NCBI GenBank assembly: GCA_965237965.1
Contig: CBDEGT010000002.1
Span: 620,001 to 684,000, forward strand
Origin: UBA2988 sp965237965
GTDB lineage: Bacteria > Gemmatimonadota > Gemmatimonadetes > Longimicrobiales > Gaopeijiaceae
Direction of reading: 5' to 3'
DNA length: 64,000 bases
The number at the start of each line of letters is the position of its first letter. The stretch's first letter is position 1. Positions 7,674-14,865 of this stretch are shown piece after piece. The notes under the pieces were generated by a model that saw only the letters and a program-made list of their open reading frames with translations, was not told the origin of the DNA and searched no databases. The translations under genes and the position numbers were made by a program.

Positions 7674-8300
7674 TCAGCGCCGCCGCGCCGCGAGCACCGC
7701 GAGCACCGCACTCAGGTCGATCTCGCTCCCGCGCAGCGCCACCAACAGGTGATAGACGAGGTCGGCGGCCTCTTCGGGAATACGGTCTCCTTCGGCACGC
7801 GCGAGCGCGGTGACCAGCTCCGCCGTTTCCTCGCCCAGCTTCTTGAGCCTGAGGTTCTCGTCGCCCAGCAGCCGCGTGGTGTAGCTTCCCTCGGGGAGGG
7901 TGCGGGCGCGCTCGTCGATCACCGCCCAGAGGTCGTAGATGGCCGAAGCAGGGGCCGTGCCCGGAAGCTCTCCGAAGCACGTCGACTCGCCGGTGTGGCA
8001 GGCCGGACCGCTCGGGACGACGAGCGCGAGCACCGTGTCGCCGTCACAGTCCGCGTGCAGCGAGCGCAGCGTCAGCACGTTTCCGCTGGTTTCCCCTTTC
8101 TTCCAGAGCGTTCCGCGCGACCGCGACCAGAAGTGGAGCTCGCCGCTCTCGAGGGTCCGTGCGAGGGCGTCCCGGTTCGCCCACGCCACCATGAGCACGC
8201 TGCGCGCCGCCACGTCCTGCGCGACCACGGGAACCAGGCCGCGCTCGTCGTAACCCAGGCCGTCGAGGTCGGCCGCGTCGCGAAGCGAACGGTCGGTCAT
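7674..8300 (-). CDS. hisIE: Bifunctional phosphoribosyl-AMP cyclohydrolase / phosphoribosyl-ATP pyrophosphatase
   Basis: Performs steps 2 and 3 of histidine synthesis. The HisI half (residues about 15-110) has ARSVLMVAWAN, FWSRSRGTLWKKGETSGN, the metal-binding DCDGD and CHTGESTCF. The HisE half (from about 120) has SYTTRLLGDENLRLKKLGEE and the EEAADLVYHLLV all-alpha pyrophosphatase motif. The ATG overlaps the hisF stop as ATGA. Length 208 residues is normal for the fusion. It is the last biosynthetic gene of the operon; the next gene begins 34 bp downstream. Confidence 0.95.
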   Translation of the reverse strand: MTDRSLRDAADLDGLGYDERGLVPVVAQDVAARSVLMVAWANRDALARTLESGELHFWSRSRGTLWKKGETSGNVLTLRSLHADCDGDTVLALVVPSGPACHTGESTCFGELPGTAPASAIYDLWAVIDERARTLPEGSYTTRLLGDENLRLKKLGEETAELVTALARAEGDRIPEEAADLVYHLLVALRGSEIDLSAVLAVLAARRR

Positions 8301-9145
8301 GGCTCCGTCCGGCCGCTCGAGCCGTACGGGGCCACGACCGCGGATCCCTCCGTGCTCCGTACGTTCACGCCCCATCCAGCCAGTGCCGACTTGAGGGCGC
8401 CGACGGTGGTCAGGCCGTCGTGCAGGATGCCCGCGACCAGCGCGGCCGACGCCCCTCCGTCCACGAAGGCGTCGCGCAGGTGAACCGCTTCACCCGCGCC
8501 GCCGGACGCAACCACCGGGACCCCCACGCGGTCGGCCACCGCCCGCGTTAGCTGGACGTCGTAGCCGCTGCGCACTCCATCCCGGTCGATGCTGGTGAGG
8601 AGCACCTCGCCCGCGCCGCGCGTGGCGGCCTCGGCGGCCCACGCCACCGCATCCCTATCCGTTGGAACGCTCCCGCCGTGCGTGAACGCTTGCCATCCCG
8701 AGCCGGGGCCGCCGATGTCGGCACCACCCGGGCCGCCGGAGATCCGCGCGGCGTCCACGCTGATCACGATGCACTGGCTGCCGAAGCGGTGCGCGCCCTC
8801 GGTGAGGAGCGCGGGGTCCCCCGCGGCGGCGGTGTTCACGCTGATCTTGTCCGCTCCAGCGCGCAGCAGTGGGCCGATGTCTCCCACCTCGCGCACGCCT
8901 CCGCCCACCGTGAGGGGAACGAACAATACCTCGGCAGTGCGGCGCACGACGTCGAGGAGCGTGCCCCTGCCCTCGCGCGAGGCCGAGATGTCGAGGTAGA
9001 CGATCTCGTCCGCCCCCTCGGCCTCGTAGCGCGCGGCCAGCTCGACCGGATCGCCGACGTCGCGCAACTCCTCGAAGCGGGTGCCCTTCACCACCCGGCC
9101 GTCCTTCACGTCCAGGCAGACGACCACGCGTGGGTGCAGGCTCAA
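8297..9145 (-). CDS. hisF: Imidazole glycerol phosphate synthase, cyclase subunit
   Basis: A (beta/alpha)8 barrel that uses HisH-derived ammonia to make IGP and AICAR. Residues VVVCLDVKDGRVVKGT near the N-terminus hold the catalytic Asp (D11 equivalent), and VLLTSIDRDGVRSGYD holds the second Asp (D130 equivalent). Phosphate-binding loops LTVGGGVRE and VVASGGAG are present. The start is TTG, overlapping the hisB stop as TTGA. The protein has 282 residues, somewhat longer than the usual ~255, because of a C-terminal extension after ALAGWGVNVR and a Gly-rich insert near residue 140. Confidence 0.95.
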   Translation of the reverse strand: MSLHPRVVVCLDVKDGRVVKGTRFEELRDVGDPVELAARYEAEGADEIVYLDISASREGRGTLLDVVRRTAEVLFVPLTVGGGVREVGDIGPLLRAGADKISVNTAAAGDPALLTEGAHRFGSQCIVISVDAARISGGPGGADIGGPGSGWQAFTHGGSVPTDRDAVAWAAEAATRGAGEVLLTSIDRDGVRSGYDVQLTRAVADRVGVPVVASGGAGEAVHLRDAFVDGGASAALVAGILHDGLTTVGALKSALAGWGVNVRSTEGSAVVAPYGSSGRTEP

Positions 9146-9795
9146 GGGCGCCTCCGGCCCCGCTTGGCGGGGCGTTTTGCCGCGCGCTTCGTTCGCTGCT
9201 TGGCGGTGCGCTTCGCCGTGCCTTTCGCCGCGCGCTTCACCGGCCGCTTCTCGGCGCGCGCCGTGCGTTCCAGCACGACGGCTCCCTTGGTGCTGAACAC
9301 GGCGTCGCCCGTGGCGAGCGCCTGACGTAGCGCGAGCCCGGTCGCCTTGACCGCCGCTTCGACCACGTGGTGCTTGTCGCGTCCGCGGGCGACCTCCACG
9401 TGGAGGTTCGCTCCCAGGTTGGTCGCCAGGCTCTGGAGGAAGTGCTCATAGAGCGCCGAGGGTAGCCGGCCCTCGTACCAGGACCGCCCACCCACGTCCA
9501 CGGCGGCACGCACCAGCGCGTCGTCCATCGGGACGGCGGCCCAGCCGAAGCGGGCACACGTTTCCGGTACTTCGTCCCTGAGGGCGAGGCCGAGGCTGAT
9601 CGCGACGTCCTCGACCAGGTGGTGCCGAAGGTCGCCCCGTGCGGTCAGCTTGAGCTCGAGTCCGGCATAGCGAGCGAGCGTGCCGACCATGTGATCGAGG
9701 AAGGTGTCGCCGGTGGCGATCTGCGAGACTCCGGCGCCGCGCTTGACGTCCAGGTCGATCGTGGTCTCGCGCGTTCTGCGCTCGAGACGGCTCAT
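9142..9795 (-). CDS. hisB: Imidazoleglycerol-phosphate dehydratase with basic C-terminal tail
   Basis: Monofunctional IGP dehydratase. It shows the manganese-binding FLDHMVGTLARYAG, DLRHHLVEDVAISLG and GRDKHHVVEAAVKATGLALR motifs of the 24-mer enzyme. The family normally ends shortly after STKG; here the chain continues for about 40 residues in a Lys/Arg/Ala-rich, histone-H1-like tail (repeated AKR/AAKR units). The tail is in frame and followed directly by the overlapping hisF start, so it is not an obvious frameshift product. The start overlaps the hisA stop as ATGA. No phosphatase domain is fused, and no histidinol-phosphatase was recognised in the window. Confidence 0.95.
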   Translation of the reverse strand: MSRLERRTRETTIDLDVKRGAGVSQIATGDTFLDHMVGTLARYAGLELKLTARGDLRHHLVEDVAISLGLALRDEVPETCARFGWAAVPMDDALVRAAVDVGGRSWYEGRLPSALYEHFLQSLATNLGANLHVEVARGRDKHHVVEAAVKATGLALRQALATGDAVFSTKGAVVLERTARAEKRPVKRAAKGTAKRTAKQRTKRAAKRPAKRGRRRP

Positions 9796-10511
9796 GACAT
9801 TTCTCCATAGGTTTGCGCGACCGCCGCCGGGTCCAGCCGACCCGTGTAGAGTGCCATTCCAAGCACCGCGGAGGTAGCGCCCGCGTCGTCCAGCGCCTTC
9901 AGGTCGTCCAAGCTGGTGATGCCTCCGCTCACCTGGACGGGATGCGGGGATGCCGCGATCACGGCCTTCATCTCGTCCAGGTCAATTCCCTGCATCCGTC
10001 CTTCACGATCGACATCGGTGCAGAGCACGCCCGCGAGGGGCAGTCCCGTAAGTCCCGCGAGGAACGCTTCGACCCTCAGCTTCGATGCTTCTGTCCATCC
10101 CTTGCGCAGGACCACGCCGTCGCGGATGTCGGCGGCCACCACGATCCGGCCGGGGTGCCGCGTGGCCAGCCCCTCCAGCCAGGCGGGATCGTCGACGGCG
10201 CGCGTCCCGACCACCACGCGGGTTGCCCCGGACGCGAAGAGGACGTCGGCACGGTCGTCGTCACGTACGCCGCCGCCCACTTGAGTCTCAGCCGGGCTGG
10301 CGGCGATGATCTCACCGACCAGGGCGTCGTTGTTCCCACGACCCATCGCGGCGTCGAGGTCGACCACGTGCAACTGCTTGAAGCCGGCGTCCCACCACTG
10401 AAGCGCAACCATCGAAGGCATCGGAAGGCTCACCTTCTCCTCGTCCAGTCGTCCGCCCACCAATTGGACACAGAGCCCTTCGCGCAGATCGACCGCGGGG
10501 ACGGCTATCAT
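9792..10511 (-). CDS. hisA: ProFAR isomerase (phosphoribosylformimino-AICAR isomerase)
   Basis: A (beta/alpha)8 isomerase paralogous to HisF, 239 residues. IAVPAVDLREGLCVQL carries the catalytic Asp near residue 8 and VLCTDVDREGRMQGID the second Asp near residue 165; TQVGGGVRD and VQVSGGITS are the phosphate-binding loops. The ATG overlaps the hisH stop, and its own stop overlaps hisB, each by 4 bp. Confidence 0.95.
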   Translation of the reverse strand: MIAVPAVDLREGLCVQLVGGRLDEEKVSLPMPSMVALQWWDAGFKQLHVVDLDAAMGRGNNDALVGEIIAASPAETQVGGGVRDDDRADVLFASGATRVVVGTRAVDDPAWLEGLATRHPGRIVVAADIRDGVVLRKGWTEASKLRVEAFLAGLTGLPLAGVLCTDVDREGRMQGIDLDEMKAVIAASPHPVQVSGGITSLDDLKALDDAGATSAVLGMALYTGRLDPAAVAQTYGEMS

Positions 10512-11113
10512 CGACGGGCCTCCTCGAGGAAGTTGTGGAGTAGCCGGAGACCCGGCGCTGAGCTCTTCTCGGGGTGGAACTGAACCCCCCAGGTGCGCTC
10601 CTGGCGTACCGCTGCGGCGATGCGCTCACCGGCGTACCCGGTCCATCCGATCACCGAGCGCTCGTCCTGCGGATCGCAGCGATACGAGTGCGCGAAATAC
10701 GCCGCCACCCCGTCGCCCAGCCCGTTGAACAGCGGATCGGTCACGTCCTCCACGTCGTTCCATCCCATGTGCGGCACGACGGGCGCGTCCATCCGTCGGA
10801 CCCGGCCGTGGATGAAGCCGATTCCCTCGCCCTCCCCCTCGTCACTGCCGTCGAAGAAGAGCTGCATGCCCAGGCAGATGCCGAGGCAGGGGAGTCCGGC
10901 CGCGAGCGACTCGCGCACGCGGGCAAGATCCTCGGGAAGAGCTTCGACCGCAGCGCTGAACGCTCCGACGCCCGGGAGCACGAGCGCGTCCGCGACGAGG
11001 GCCTCTTCCCAGTCTGAGGTCACACCCACCCGGGCGCCGCCCCGCTCGAGTGCCTTGCCGAGCGAATGTAGATTGCCGGCTCCGTAGTCGAGCAGGGCGA
11101 CCTGAAGGGTCAT
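10508..11113 (-). CDS. hisH: Imidazole glycerol phosphate synthase, glutamine amidotransferase subunit
   Basis: A class I glutaminase of 201 residues that feeds ammonia to HisF. The nucleophile is in LGICLGMQLFF (Cys near residue 80), and the catalytic His and Glu are in WGVQFHPEKSS near residue 185. The N-terminal LLDYGAGNLHSL is typical. It is joined to hisC and hisA by 4-bp overlaps; unlike in E. coli, hisB does not precede it. Confidence 0.95.
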   Translation of the reverse strand: MTLQVALLDYGAGNLHSLGKALERGGARVGVTSDWEEALVADALVLPGVGAFSAAVEALPEDLARVRESLAAGLPCLGICLGMQLFFDGSDEGEGEGIGFIHGRVRRMDAPVVPHMGWNDVEDVTDPLFNGLGDGVAAYFAHSYRCDPQDERSVIGWTGYAGERIAAAVRQERTWGVQFHPEKSSAPGLRLLHNFLEEARR

Positions 11114-12255
11114 CGCCCGCTTCCCGCGGCCCGCGCCGGGTCGGCCGGGTCAGAGTGCTCTGTCGATCCGGGTCGCGCGCCCGGGGGCGCAGGCACCTGT
11201 CCGTCGCCGAGGATCGCGTCCACCGCGCCAAGGAAACGCTCGAGCATTGGCCACGGTGCCACCGAGACTCGTAGCCCGTCGCCGGGAGCCATGCAGCCGG
11301 GAAACGGGCTCACGGCTACGCCGTGATCACGCAGCGCACGATTCCATGCTGCGGTCGAGGCTTCGGGGACCGGGAACAGGATGAAGTTGGCGGCCGACGG
11401 AAGCGGGTCGAGGCCTCGCTCACGGAGAGCGACGAGCAAACGTTCCCGGTTGACCACACACTCCGCAGTGGTGCGCTCCGCCCAGCCGCCCCGGTCGACC
11501 AGCGCTGCGACTCCGGCGCGCTCCGCGATCCGGCTCACCTTGTACGGGCCACGCGATTTCTCGACCTCGCGAGCGACCTCCGCGGAAGCCACTGCGAAGC
11601 CGACGCGGACGCCCGCCAGGCCGTAGGCCTTGGAGAGCGTGCGGGTGACGAGCAGCCGCCGCTGCGCGGGTGCTTCGGCGATCAGGCTTTCGCCAGCGAA
11701 GTCCGCGTACGCCTCGTCCAGAACCACCAGAGGGCCGGCCGGTCCGGCGGCGCGCAGCAGATCGTCCACCCACGCGCGCGGGGCCGCGGCGCCCGTGGGA
11801 TTGTTGGGGCGGCAGACGTAGACCACGACCGGATCGCCCTCGAGGAGGGCGGCCGGGTCGCTCAGCGCTCGCGACCAGGGCACCTCGACCGCCTTCCGTC
11901 CGTTCATACGTGCGAACGCCTCCACCATGGAGAACGTAGGACCCACGAAGCGCACCGTTCCGCCTTCCGGGCCGGCGGCCCGGAAAGTGGAGTCGAGCAC
12001 GTCGTCGGAGCCGCAGCCGGTGACGATCGAGTCGGGAGGGACGCCGTAGCGGCGGTGGATCGCCTCGCGGAGATCGCGGGCGTACACGTCCGGATAGCGG
12101 GTGAGCAGGTCGTCGTCGGCCGCACGCACGGCTGCGAGCGCATCCGGGTGCGCGCCCCAGCGGTTGGTGTTGTCCGAGAGGTCCACGGGCACCGGCCTGC
12201 GGTCGGGCGCGTAAAGGTCGAGCGCGCGGTAGTCCGCCCGGGGGAAGCGATTCAT
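11110..12255 (-). CDS. hisC: Histidinol-phosphate aminotransferase
   Basis: A fold-type I PLP aminotransferase of 381 residues that converts imidazole acetol phosphate to histidinol phosphate. The sequence shows DLSDNTNRWG near the N-terminus, VCRPNNPTGAAA, VVLDEAYADF and TLSKAYGLAGVRVGF with the Schiff-base Lys. The C-terminus has a Pro/Ala/Gly-rich extension of about 25 residues. Start and stop overlap hisD and hisH by 4 bp. Confidence 0.95.
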   Translation of the reverse strand: MNRFPRADYRALDLYAPDRRPVPVDLSDNTNRWGAHPDALAAVRAADDDLLTRYPDVYARDLREAIHRRYGVPPDSIVTGCGSDDVLDSTFRAAGPEGGTVRFVGPTFSMVEAFARMNGRKAVEVPWSRALSDPAALLEGDPVVVYVCRPNNPTGAAAPRAWVDDLLRAAGPAGPLVVLDEAYADFAGESLIAEAPAQRRLLVTRTLSKAYGLAGVRVGFAVASAEVAREVEKSRGPYKVSRIAERAGVAALVDRGGWAERTTAECVVNRERLLVALRERGLDPLPSAANFILFPVPEASTAAWNRALRDHGVAVSPFPGCMAPGDGLRVSVAPWPMLERFLGAVDAILGDGQVPAPPGARPGSTEHSDPADPARAAGSGR

Positions 12256-13613
12256 CGGACCTCCTCGCGCTGCGCCACTTCCTGCGCTTCCGGGCCCGTG
12301 TCGGGACGCGCGCTCGAACCTGCACCGGGGCGCGTGCGCAGTCGTGCTGCCGCAGCGTGGCCCGGCAGACCCTCCGCTTCGGCGAGCCGAACCGTGTCGT
12401 CAGCAAGCGCGCGCGCCGCGTCCGGGGTCACCTCCTGATAGGTCCAAGAGCGCAGGAAGTCCAGCGCTGAGAGGCCCGCGAAGCTCTGTGCCGAGCCACC
12501 GGTCGGCAGCACGTGGTTGGCCCCGGTGAGGTAGTCCCCGAACGCCACCGAGCTATCCGGACCGACGAAGATCGTGCCCGCGGTGCGCACGCGGGATGCG
12601 TCCAGTGCCGCCCCGCGGGTGACCACGAAAAGGTGCTCGGGTGCGTAGGCCTCGGTGAAGGCGATCGCGGCGTCCAGGTCGTCTGCGACGACCAGCGCGC
12701 CGCGCGCCCCGAGGGCGGCTTCCACCACGGCGCGTCGCGGCGCCGCGGCGAGCTGTCGGGTGAGTGCCGCGGTCACCGCGTCGGGTTCGGCGCTGTCCGT
12801 GGTCACCAGCGCCACGGCCGCGTCGGGGTCGTGCTCTGCCTGCGCGATCAACTCGGCCGCGATCAGCTCGGGGTCGGCGCTTCCGTCGGCGAGCACTAGC
12901 AGTTCGGAGGGGCCCGCAGGCGAGTCGATGCGCACGTCCCCCGCGACCTGTCGTTTTGCCTCGAGCACCCAGCGGTTGCCCGGTCCGACTACGGCATCGC
13001 AACGCGGCACCGACGCGGTTCCGTAGGCGAGCGCACCCACGGCGCCCGCGCCGCCGATGGCGAACACGCGTGTGGCCCCCGCCAGCGCGGCCGCAGCCAG
13101 CACGGCCGCGGGAGGCGTCCCGTCCATGCCGGGCGGGGAACACACCGCTACCTCGGGCACCCCCGCGACGCGCGCGGGCACCACACCCATCAGCACGCTA
13201 CTGGGGTACGCGGCGCGTCCTCCCGGCGCGTATACGCCCACCGCCGCGAGTGCACCGAAGCGGCGGCCGAGCCGCACGCCGGGCTCCACCTCCATGGACA
13301 GCTCGGTAGGGAGCTGGGCGCGATGGAAGGCGGTCAGATTGCGGACCGCGCGCTCGAGCGCGGCCCGTAACGGGCTTTCGAGGCCGCCGAGCGCAGCCTC
13401 CCAGCGCGCGCGCGGCACCTCGAGCGACGTCAGTTCCACGCCGTCGAAGCGGCCAGCCAGATCCCTCAGTGCGTCGTCTCCACGCGCCCGCACGTCGGCG
13501 AGGAGCGCACGCACGCGGTCCCGCACCTCGACGTCGTCGGCTGGGCGGCGATCCAGGAGCAGCGCCCGCTGATCGGGCGAGAGGTCGGCCAGGCGGCCGC
13601 GCATGGCGATCAC
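12252..13613 (-). CDS. hisD: Histidinol dehydrogenase
   Basis: Catalyses the last two oxidation steps from histidinol to histidine with NAD+ and Zn2+. Recognised by VGVYAPGGRAAYPSSVLM, VVGPGNRWVLEAKR, DSPAGPSELLV, the zinc-binding QAEHDPDA and GANHVLPTGG segments, and SFAGLSALDFLRSWTYQEV. The protein has 453 residues, including a tail of about 30 residues rich in Arg/Gly/Pro after the family domain. The ATG overlaps the hisG stop as ATGA; a second Met three codons later is an alternative start. Confidence 0.95.
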   Translation of the reverse strand: MIAMRGRLADLSPDQRALLLDRRPADDVEVRDRVRALLADVRARGDDALRDLAGRFDGVELTSLEVPRARWEAALGGLESPLRAALERAVRNLTAFHRAQLPTELSMEVEPGVRLGRRFGALAAVGVYAPGGRAAYPSSVLMGVVPARVAGVPEVAVCSPPGMDGTPPAAVLAAAALAGATRVFAIGGAGAVGALAYGTASVPRCDAVVGPGNRWVLEAKRQVAGDVRIDSPAGPSELLVLADGSADPELIAAELIAQAEHDPDAAVALVTTDSAEPDAVTAALTRQLAAAPRRAVVEAALGARGALVVADDLDAAIAFTEAYAPEHLFVVTRGAALDASRVRTAGTIFVGPDSSVAFGDYLTGANHVLPTGGSAQSFAGLSALDFLRSWTYQEVTPDAARALADDTVRLAEAEGLPGHAAAARLRTRPGAGSSARPDTGPEAQEVAQREEVR

Positions 13614-14473
13614 GGCATCAATCTCTCGATGCGGGTGACGAGGATGCCTTCGGCACCCAACCGCTTGAGGCCCGCGATCGTCTGATAGATCCGGTCTTCC
13701 TCGACGACGGCGTGGGCGGCCACCCAGCGCCCCCCGTCGGACACCTCGATGATCGTGGGCCCGCTGATGCCGGGAATCAGGCGTTTGACGTCGTCCACCC
13801 GATCGCGTGGTACGTTGGCCATCAGGTACCGCTTGCGCTCCGCAAGCAGCACGGACTCGAGCGCGGCCACGAGCTCCTCGAGCTTGGTCCGCCTCGTGGT
13901 GTCCTCCCAGGCCGCGCGGCTCGCGATCAGACGGGCGGTCGACTCGAGCACCGTCTCGATCTCACGAAGTCCGTTCACCCGTAGCGTCGAGCCCGTGGAG
14001 ACGAGGTCGACAATCACGTCGGCCACGCCGAGATGAGGCGCGATCTCCGCGGCGCCCGAAACGTGTGCGAGCTCGATCGCGATTCCCGCGGCTGCGAAGA
14101 ACGCGGACGTGACGTGCGGGAAGGTGGTCGCCACGCGCGCACCGCCCGGGATCTCCGCGAGCGCCTCGATGCCGCAGCCCTCGGGGACCGCCACCGCGAG
14201 CCGGCAGCGCCCGAATCCGAGGTCGAGCAAGGATTCGACCCCGCGACCGGCCTCGGCCACCAGATCGGCCCCGGTCACGCCGGCGTCTGCCGCCCCGTCT
14301 GCCACGAACTCGGGCACGTCGGCCGCGCGCACGAAGATCGCCCGGAAGTCGGTGCCGAGCGCCGCGACCAGGGCGCGCTCCGACGTAAACTCCGCTCGCA
14401 ACCCGGCCCGCTCGAACAATCCCAGAGCCTTTTCCGACAGCCGCCCTTTGTTGGGCAGCGCGATCGTGATCAC
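13610..14473 (-). CDS. hisG: ATP phosphoribosyltransferase, long (HisZ-independent) form
   Basis: First, normally feedback-controlled step of histidine synthesis. The 287-residue length marks the long form. The catalytic part holds ALPNKGRL, VTGADLVAE and the PRPP-binding DLVSTGSTLRVNGL. The C-terminal ACT-like domain (from about residue 215, SGPTIIEVSDGGRWVAAHAV) is the histidine-binding regulatory module, so no HisZ is needed and none is seen. The start is GTG 14473 with GAGGAGG about 8 bases upstream. Transcription enters through the leader-attenuator at 14556-14703. Confidence 0.95.
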   Translation of the reverse strand: MITIALPNKGRLSEKALGLFERAGLRAEFTSERALVAALGTDFRAIFVRAADVPEFVADGAADAGVTGADLVAEAGRGVESLLDLGFGRCRLAVAVPEGCGIEALAEIPGGARVATTFPHVTSAFFAAAGIAIELAHVSGAAEIAPHLGVADVIVDLVSTGSTLRVNGLREIETVLESTARLIASRAAWEDTTRRTKLEELVAALESVLLAERKRYLMANVPRDRVDDVKRLIPGISGPTIIEVSDGGRWVAAHAVVEEDRIYQTIAGLKRLGAEGILVTRIERLMP

Positions 14474-14555
14474 GCGGTGTCCTCCTCGCCTCTTCTCGGG
14501 TAGCTGTGCTGCCTTCTTCCTCGGATGGCCCTCGTCCCGGTGTTCGCGCCCTTGT

Positions 14556-14599
14556 AAAAAAAGACCGCGGCCCGCCGTTTCCGACGGGCCGCGGTCTTT
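14556..14599 (-). terminator. his operon attenuator (intrinsic terminator)
   Basis: On the minus strand the arms 14599-14585 and 14574-14560 form a perfect 15-bp G+C-rich stem (core GACCGCGGCCCG) with a 10-nt loop, followed by seven U residues (14562-14556, the first three also pairing in the stem). It lies between a histidine-rich leader peptide and hisG, about 85 bases upstream of the hisG start, so it is read as an attenuator rather than an end-of-gene terminator. On the plus strand it would be followed by only three U, so it is directional. Confidence 0.9.
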
Positions 14600-14622
14600 G
14601 AGGCTTCTGCGCCGCGCTGGAG

Positions 14623-14703
14623 CTAGGCGGGCACCTCGATCACCACGGACCCCGCCGGGGTGTCGTGACGATGATGGTGCTTGGCAGTCCGCGTGGGCGT
14701 CAT
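14623..14703 (-). CDS. hisL: his operon leader peptide
   Basis: A 26-codon ORF (ATG 14703, TAG 14623-14625) with His at codons 9, 10, 11 and 13 (AKHHHRHD), 23 bases ahead of the attenuator stem. Four His codons within five positions are the signature of ribosome-mediated attenuation: low His-tRNA stalls the ribosome here and should favour an antiterminator. No Shine-Dalgarno sequence precedes the ATG (the upstream bases are CCTTTCCCCCC), whereas a plausible -10 ends 8 bases before it. A leaderless message is therefore possible. Divergent from uvrA. Confidence 0.85.
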   Translation of the reverse strand: MTPTRTAKHHHRHDTPAGSVVIEVPA

Positions 14704-14710
14704 GGGGGGA

Positions 14711-14738
14711 AAGGTATCCGGGGCGCGGCCGAGCGCAA
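14711..14738 (-). promoter_or_regulatory. Candidate his operon promoter
   Basis: Minus strand TTGCGC (14738-14733), 16-bp spacer, TACCTT (14716-14711). It would place transcription start at or within a base or two of the hisL ATG at 14703. The match to the sigma-70 consensus is moderate. Confidence 0.4.
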
Positions 14739-14865
14739 GCTACCAGCCCTCGTCCACCTCAGACTTTCGGGGGAACTTCGGGTGTCCCCGGGGGTTAAGA
14801 TCAGGTCTGGCCCTACTCCCTCCAGAGGGGCCTTCCGTTTCCAGGGATTGCCGCAACCGGCGACG

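Noticed and set aside
14665..14865. Upstream extension of uvrA
   Set aside because: Covers the hisL leader and his promoter and adds sequence unlike UvrA; the family begins at ATG 14866.
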